A DNA stretch of 64,000 nucleotides from Wyeomyia smithii (lineage: Eukaryota; Arthropoda; Insecta; Diptera; Culicidae), in contig NC_073694.1 in the NCBI RefSeq assembly GCF_029784165.1, positions 28,158,506 to 28,222,505 of the forward strand. The letters are read 5' to 3'. The notes under the pieces were generated by a model. The model was not told the origin of the DNA. It did no database searches and saw only the letters and a list, made by a program, of their open reading frames with translations. This document shows positions 25,401 to 34,400 of this stretch, piece by piece. Both the position numbers and the translations under genes were made by a program. Within the stretch, counting starts at the first letter, position 1, and each line of letters starts with the position of its first letter.

Positions 25401-28400
25401 ATCAGCTGCTGGAGGACGGAAGCTACGATTATGTCCAGGTGGGCGAATGGAACAACGGGTCGCTTAACTTTTTGCGTGATCTGCAGGAAGCTTCGACGGG
25501 TCCGGTGGAGTCCGTCTGCTCGAAACCGTGTCTTCCCGGGTATTACAAGGTAATTTTTTTTCCACTATGAAATACCTTTTAACCTAGTAAACACAACATG
25601 CGTAGACAAGCATATAAGATAATGGTCCTTATTTCATTACGTGTTTATTTTCACTGACTGCAACGAACGTGATTAAGGAAACATGAGCAAGTAAGCTTGC
25701 TTAATTACTCCAATGCTTTTTTTCTTGCTTGACAGTATGGAGCTGAAAATGCAAGTAAAAAGAAAAAAACTGTTCCCACAACACTGTGTGACGGCGTGAA
25801 ATGATTTGTTGGGAAAAACTCGAAAACTACCCCGAGGAAAGCTGGGGAGGAAAGAGAGAGCAAAGCATCCTGCCTCGGCTAGACTCTAATATGCAAATGA
25901 TTTAATTATCACGCTGCTTCGGTCGCGGGGGGAAAGACTTCCGCTCCTTCCTCTACTCCCCCTCTCCTTGTATAACCATGTACACATGTACAGAGTACAC
26001 TGGATGAATCAACACAGAGCCTTTTATATTCCCATTGTGTGACCGACAGGACGTAGAAAAACTATTTTAGTCTTTGCTTCCGAAAGCAGTCGTAAACTTT
26101 TATGTGCGTGTTAACTAAGTTATGAAGGGTGCAATGTTCTGTGAGTTGGGTGAGTTTTTCAGCGATGTTCGGGGATTTTACGATATATGGAAGGATTATT
26201 TTGAATGGGTTGCAACCAAAAGAGACAGAGCATATTACGTCACATGTTTTTTCTAAGCCACTTCGGCGCATTATTGCAGCTGTAATACTGAGGCGACAAA
26301 AATAGCACTCAAAAATTTTAAAATGAAACTCAATTTCCTCCTCCAGGATCCGATTGGGAACCAATGTTTTCCTCACAGAGCACTTCCTGGTTCTCTTCCC
26401 TGTTTCTAGGTGCAGAAGATGTTTTCTTGGGTGACCTTTTCGATATTTCTTAGTCAGTAGAATAAATTATTTGATTTCCGTTGCGAGAGTTTTCCGCGAG
26501 AATCGTATCCAGTCAATCTGAGCTGTGATGACTTCTGTGGTGGCTTTTTCCCAACCCGGACAAAGCTAATAATTGCATTCGGTGCTAATGCTATGAAGTG
26601 GCGGAAATGAGCAGTCGAGTCAACACAAACACAATTGGCGGCCGGTATGCCGATTCAATCCATTTCGCACGTGTTGGGTTTTCGAAAGCAACAGTAACAA
26701 TTACTTTAAAATTAGAAAACAAAATAAGAAATCACTTTTGATCGAAATTAGGATATTATAAATCAAGCAAAAATGTGACAAATAAAAATACAGGGTGGCA
26801 AAAAAAGTTTTCACAATTAAATCTTATGATTTTCCCTGATATTCTCTAAAATATGACATTAATTTCCCTGATATTTTTCAGCAGTCGGCACAAAAAAGTG
26901 CAACGTAAAAGAACGCAGCTCTGAAATCCCAGTGGAAAACGTCTTTGATCGAATATAGACCAAGCAGTAAAGGTCCCGCATTGGCCTTTTACGCTAAATA
27001 AATTGGTTTTGGCGCTAAAGAGCCGTTCAAAATAGATTTGCGCTTTGGTTGAAAACTTTTTCCTGATTGTTTTTCAGTTTTCTCTGATATTCTCTGATCA
27101 ACAAAATGAATTCCCTGACATTCCCTGATTGTCCAGTTTTTTTCAGGTTTTCGCCAACCTGAAATATCTATAAAAAAATCATAAAAATGGAAAGTTCTCT
27201 ATGACAGACGTGATAGATTTCTATTGTCTTTGAAACAATTTTTGGAAAAGTATGAACTTTAAAGAAGTGAGAACGCTAAAAAGTAGACTGTCAAAAAACT
27301 ATAACATGGAGACATAATTTTCGTGCACCGTATGGGAGCACCTTAACAATATTACGAAAGCTCAAAATAAAAAAAAAAGAATATTGAATATATTATAAAG
27401 TTAATTATGCGCTAAATGTGAAGTCAAAAATATATAACATTTCGAAAATAAAAATACTTCTTTAATGTCCAATTTGTCGTGTTAATAATTTTAAAATTGA
27501 GGAAATAAAAAATAACTTAAAAACGACTGTGAACGTGAAATTCCAAGGGAAATGTTTTATGTACGACGTTTCGGCCTTTGGACTTGGCTTTTTCGGGAGA
27601 TTTATAAATTAATTGAATCGATTTATGTGAATAGTACTTTCATTTCTATCGTTTTTCTTTCCAAAACACTCACAAAAATTGTACCTTTTACATTCAGAGT
27701 ACAAAGCTTTACGATAGGTTGTCATAGCTATCAATAGGCTCTCCTTCAAGGTACCAATATTGAAACGTTAGAGAACTACATAATTGTGTCTTTTGACGTG
27801 GTTTCTTCATTTATTAACGTACCTAAGGATGTGGTACACGTAACAAAGGAAGAATGGACAGAGATAAAAAAAACATACACGCATCGACAAAGATTTGTTC
27901 CTGAAGATTGTGTCCCTTATGCTGCGTTTTATGCTCAGACGTTTGGAACAGTTATGGGGAGTTCGCTGTCGCCAATCTTGGCGGAAATGGTGCTCAACAA
28001 ATTGATTGGAACAAAAATTGACAGTTCGATTTTTCCCATCCCATGCCTTAGAACATTCAATGATGATTTTTTTATCGTTCTACCTGAAAATAAAGTGAAA
28101 GCGTATCGCTGGATGCTTTCAACAACTACAATGAACATTTGCAGCTTACGGTAGAGAAAGACATGAACATGACCGCTACCAGGGAGTTGAACACAAGGTT
28201 ATCAGCGGAATGGTACAGTCGCATCTTAGCTCATAGTTAACAGGATAGAGTATCTCTGCCATTTTATACCTATTAACCACATTAATATTGTTCCATGTAT
28301 AAAAAACCCTTCAAGTTAGAGTCCATCTTGGTGTCATCAGAGGTATGAGCCCGAGATAACGAATAAAATCAACTAACGCATCGTAAAAGTTTGCAGGTAA

Positions 28401-31400
28401 TTCTGAAGCTCAAACTAACTCTAACATTTTTATATAGGTACTTTGAAGGAGATCCCATTGATAGCTATGACAACGTAACGTTAAGGTTTGCAAAAACGAT
28501 AGAGTTTAAAAAATGTACTACAGGTCGGACTCGATTATATAGAGACTCCATTATATATTGACTCGATTATATGTGATTCGATTATATATAATTTTAGACT
28601 CGATTATATACAGAAGCCAAAAAATTTTCTCTTGAATTTCAAATATAATTGTGATCTCCTAGTTAGTGTCAGTAGGATCGTAGTGCTAGCCCCACAATTG
28701 TCCTGTACACTAAACAGTCGGCTGCGAAGTCTGTGTATAAGTAAAACAGAAGGTCGAGTTCCGAATCGGAATGTAGCACCAAGGCTTTGCTTTGCTTTAT
28801 ATGTAATTACACTCGAAAGAACTTCATTTACAGTGTTGTGTTTTGTGCAAAAAACATCTAACAATTACAACGAAGTTAAAGTTTAAAAAGATTAATTTTT
28901 TTGCTTCACAAGTTCGTTACATTTGCCAACAATTACATTCACTGTATTACGAAAACAGCTAATTTAAGTTGTTATTTGTAAAGTTAAAAATAAAAAAATA
29001 TCAAACAATGTTGAAAAGTAAAAAAAAAATAAAATAAATGGACTAAAAATTACTCTTCTATGAATTAGTATTTTAAGGAACTTACTCATTCGATATTATA
29101 TCGGTCAAACTTTCAATCACCATCAATAGCAGCATTGCAGTTTTGATTGCACGCGAATAGAAGTCATGCCCGCTACAATGATAGACGACGAGAAATTAGC
29201 TACGGTACTGTTGCTTTTACCAGCATGTTTTCTTTCAAAACATCAGTTTCTATTACGCTCTTCCAGCAGAAATTGTTCGAGAAGAAGGCTTGTTTGAAGC
29301 TTTTCGAAAAAACCTTTACCTTCGAGACATCAAATTAGTCTAGGTTCATGGAAGCAATCATAAATTGACCTATTGGAACGGGGATATTCTGTTAATTTTT
29401 GTTTTGGATATTGATACAGAGAATATCACAGGGAATGATTGGTGTCTATTCATGTCGTCTGTGCTAGGAATGCTCACATGTGATTGGTTCATTGTTCGCG
29501 TAAATTTGTCCTTGACACTTTTTATCGATTTTTATCACTTTGCAATGAAAAATAATGATAACTTGTGTAGTACAAAATTGTTCACATTTTATCTATCCAT
29601 CAATATATTGGCTATTGTTTTCCATCATGTGGTTATGCTGTTATTATCGTTTGAAATCTGACGCAACATTTGCCAGCTTCATTTCCAATTTTACAGAATG
29701 CATACCAGTATAGAAAACAAAGACGTAGTCCCACGTCAAAACTCGAATGACAACAGAGATGTCAAAATAGCGAAAGATATCAAAAATGTAAAAAATTTCT
29801 GTGTTTTCGATATTTCTGATATATTTCGTTATTCAAAAAAAAAAAATATATGAAAAAAACAATGATAAAAATTATAGTAAATAAAATCAAATAACAAAAA
29901 AAAACAAGTGTTTTGAAAATGACAAAAATCACAAGGTTAGTCAAAATAGCTGGAATTAAGGAAAGGATTAAAATAAAATAATGTTAAAATTAATAAATTT
30001 GGACAAATAAAATAAAAAGAGGTCTCGTCGTTTTCGCTTCAACGCACTCTTTCAAAAATTACCCGACGTTTTGGCCCTTGAAAAAAGGCCATGGAAATGG
30101 CCGAAACGTCGGGCAACTTGACTAGATTGTCGTGTAACGGGTGAGTCATGAGTGGCAGGATTCAATTCCTGTCACGTTTTCGGCCAAACGCAAGGAAAGC
30201 GACAAACAGCAATGGGTGGTTTTGTTCCCCTCTTCGTGGGTGTTATTCGTGCTCAGCTTGTTTTTTCTATTCACGGCGAAGGTCGCAGAACAGAGTTTAC
30301 TCCGGAAGCGCAACTTTCGGATGCACACTGTTTCCAAAGCTGCAAAAACGTGATCGAAATTATTTTGACCCGAAAAACTTGATTTCAGAGCCACAGTGTA
30401 AAGTTGTTCCATTAATCATTCTCCATGCTATAGAAGTTACAGTTTTGTGATCATTTCACTTAACAGTGAGAAGCGAATTTTACTTTTTTTCATTTTTGCA
30501 TATAAAAATTCATCGTGTTCGGCAAAGTAGTAGCACATTTTATAAGAAACAACTTTGTCAAAGACACCATACTTCTATCTGTCTATTTAAATGGACTTAC
30601 GTGGAGTTTCCTACAGATTACTACCGTGCTGGATCGAAATCCGTACACTTAAGCACATGATAATCTTCAACGGTCAATATAAAATCAAGAAATTACATAT
30701 TGCTTTAAACTGTTAACTTGACATGTTAACTTATAGGTCTTCTTATATTTTATCACTATTTTCAAGCGAAATGATTTAAACTACTCTGAAACTCGAAAAA
30801 ATCATGTTTGAATAGAACATGTTTTGAATCGAAATCCGTACGCAGTTTTTCGCCTGAATCGAAATCCGTACACTTTTGAATCGAAATTCGCACGCACGCG
30901 ATATAGACTGGATTAAAGACCGCACAGCAGTGAATCAAAATCCGTATAGATATAGAAGTACGTAAATGAATTTTATTTTTCAATTTATCTTTAAATTTAC
31001 GAATAAATATATTATATTTATTTATTATTTGTTTATTTGAGCATGTAGAGTAAGAATTACTTCTTATAAAATTCTACACTAAGCAAAAAAAAAAATTGTG
31101 GCGGTCAATTGGTTCCTAAAGTTTTACACGATTTTCTAATTTTTATATCAGCTGAAATAGTGCAGCTTTCTGTGCAAAACATGTTTTTAAAAAAATTTTA
31201 TCGTTGTCCTTCAAAATTTGAATGAAGAATAAAAAACTGCTCGAAATGCCCTAAATTTCGAGCAATTTTTTATTTTTCGTCTAAAAATCGAAGGAAAACG
31301 ATAAACTTTTTTTGAAAATCAAATTTTGCTCAGAAAATGCGGCTTTCTTTTAATGATATTTAAGAACTGGAGTAGCTTTAGGTCCCAATTGAATGATTCG

Positions 31401-34400
31401 ACATAAAAAATATAAATTTTTTCTCAACTACCAGCTGCAAGACGCCTTCTTCCAGGCCCAGATTTAAGGAGGGGGCAAATGCCCCGGGCCCCCCGATTGC
31501 TATACCCCACTTCATGATCCAAATCTTCCTCTCCAGCAGTGAAGGTTGGTGGAACTCCTTTTGATTGAGATTCGTAGCCATAAGTTACGGCTCTTTTATC
31601 GTAGTCACTAGAACGCCGGAACCTCTCGAAGCTTCCCGGTACGACTTTCCCTCGCGCACTTCTGTCACAGCTCTTTCGGGATTGTTTGCCGTATATTTAT
31701 GCTTGTTTTCTTCCATAAAAAGCTGAAAACAAGGATGAAAGTTCACCAAAATATGCATGATACACACGCTGTACGGATTTGGATTCAAGCGATTAACAAG
31801 GATCAAAATCCGTACGGCACAGTTTTTGATGAATAAATACAAAATGCACTATTTACCAGACAATACACAGCTCGAAAATGACAAAGACTTACCTTTTCAA
31901 TCGATTTCAAAAAGATTCACAGAGTAAAACACTTATATCCCACTTAAAAAACGTTTTTAACTGAAGAACGTTTCCTTAGTGAAATCTCTAACTATGCGAC
32001 GAAATGACAACTGAAACCGATACACGATTGATTTTTTATTTTTAATATTTTTATTTCATGGCCTACTGGCGCATAGTTCAATTTAACAGAAAGCCAATAG
32101 TTCGACGGACATGTACATGTAACTTTTATATGAGTTTTCATTTTTGTAATGCTTAAAACTGAAGAAAAACATCAAGGTGTGCGGATTTCGATACTGTACG
32201 GGTTTCGATCCAGCACGGTACTGAAAATCAGTTTTTTCAATATAACTTTTAGTAGTGATTTTCTAGAATTTTTCAATGTCTGAGAAGAAAGTTTATTTTT
32301 ATCTCACATATATTTCTGGTTATTGACGATTGTCGCTTGTTGAAATACATGATGATAGTTTTTTGGACATAAAAAAAACTTATTAACTAACATTTTACTT
32401 ACCTATCTTAAGTGATGGTTCTTTGATACATGGATGAACATTTCGATCCGTTAATGTCTCGCCAAATTTGGGTGATTGATTCAAAGCTCAATGGGATTAA
32501 AAAACATCAGTCCAGTAGTATGGACGCCATGAGGCCCTCAACCTATACAAGAAAAAAAAAAAGATTATAGATTGAAGCTTTAAAATTTTTGGAAAGAATC
32601 GGTATGCATTCAGACTGTAAAAGACCGTTGAGACGATTCAACAACCTCCCTTCAGTAACCAAAGCAAAGTTAATATCTGTGAAAGTTAAAAAGTGCTGCA
32701 AGTTGGCACTTGAGAGTGCAAACCTCTTTTAACATCTCTCAAGTAGAGCAACTGAACTTTGAATTTTGAATTAGCTACAAGCGTGAATTTTGTTCTGCCT
32801 TCCATTTTCCATCCCGTCCTCGGGAGATTATTCCCGACAAGGGCTTTTTCGTGAACTGAGACAGGGTTTTGGCGGGCGAGAAAAAAAATGCAGTTGAACC
32901 TTAATCAGCGGCTTTCGTTGCCCTTCCGGACGGCTGTGTACACTCCAGCAGTGTCAAGCTGTCATCACGTGGCTATTTCCGTGCAGCTGACACCACTCTC
33001 TCGGTTAAGGTTGCGGAAATTCGCGACCAGGTGTGTACTCTACGAAGAGGCCGGTAACAACACTCGACACGCCACCCGGTAGTTTTCACTTTTTTTTTGT
33101 TCTGCTTCTCGGTTGACAATAGAAGCAGTTCTTTCGTTTGGTTTGTCATTTTCGCGCCGCTAGAGCGATTAGTAATGTAAAATTTATACGACATGAGAAA
33201 GAAATGCAACAAATTTGTAATGAAGCTGGCAATCACTTTTGTCATTACAGAATCTCCAAACCGGTGGCCAGGAGAAGCAATGCTGCTGGGTGTGCGTTCC
33301 CTGCGAGAAGCACCAATTTTTGTACAACGAAACGCACTGTCGGAATTGTGACCTAGGATACTGGCCGGATCAATCTAAAACGGGTTTATTTTGTACACAG
33401 GGAGGGCAGTCCGGAAAAGGAATTGAATATTTTCTATGATTTACAGGTTGTCTTCAAATTCCGATCGAACACGTCCAGTGGGGTGACACGGAAGCAATCG
33501 TGGCCATCTCCTTTTCGGTGCTAGGTTTCATAACCACCGGACTGGTGTTTGGGGTTTTCATTCGTCACAACGATACGCCAGTGGTGAAATCATCCACCCG
33601 AGAGCTGTGTTACCTCATACTGGTCGGGATGATTATTTCACACAGTACCATTTTTGCCATTCTGGCTAAACCGTCAAAGTTTTCCTGTCTGATAAGTCGA
33701 TCGATGCCCGGAGTGTCGTTTGCAATGATCTACGCTTCGCTGCTCGTTAAAACCAATCGCATCGCAAGGATTTTGGCCGGCTCTAAAAAGCGATTTCCCA
33801 CCAAAAAACCAAGGTTCATGTCAGCTGCAGCGCAGCTGGTTATTACGGGGCTGCTGATTTCCATTGAGATTGCTATCGCTGTATTTATGTTGATTCTGGA
33901 GCCACCAAACACCGAACATCAATACCCGACCAGGCAGCGTACTGTTCTGGCTTGTAATACTACCCGTCAGGGCATTCTAGTCCCCTTAGCATTCATCTTT
34001 CTGCTGATTATTCTGTGTACTTTGTATGCCTGGAAGACGAGGTTCGTTTCGATTTTACTTATCACTACAAGTTTATGATTAACTCTTGATCTCCGTTTCA
34101 GGAACGTCCCGGAGAACTTTAACGAAGCCAAGTTTATCGGTTTCTCGATGTACACCACCTGTGTGATCTGGGTGGCCTTCGTTCCCATCTATTTCGGCTC
34201 GGAGTCGAAGATCATCACCATGTGCATATGTATTTCTCTGTCGGCGATGGTCACGTTGCTGTTTCTCTTCCTCCCAAAACTGTACATCATTCTGATTCGC
34301 CCGGAGAAAAACATCCGAGCGCTTTTCACCACTTCCAAATCGATAAGGTGCCACATCGGTTCGCGCGTAGCATCGGCTATCTCGCACAAAACTTCGTCTT

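Larger units (their letters stand above)
25550..33250 (+). other. Large intron 9 with several transposon relics
   Basis: 7.7 kb. It holds a TIR element (26792-27162), a Penelope-like fragment (27645-28505), pogo-type terminal repeats (28520-28620), a SINE fragment (28662-28799), a GACGTTT hairpin (30062-30113) and a TA-flanked pogo-like element (30624-32218). The rest (25550-26790, 28800-30060 and 32219-33250) is AT-rich without recognisable genes. Confidence 0.75.
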
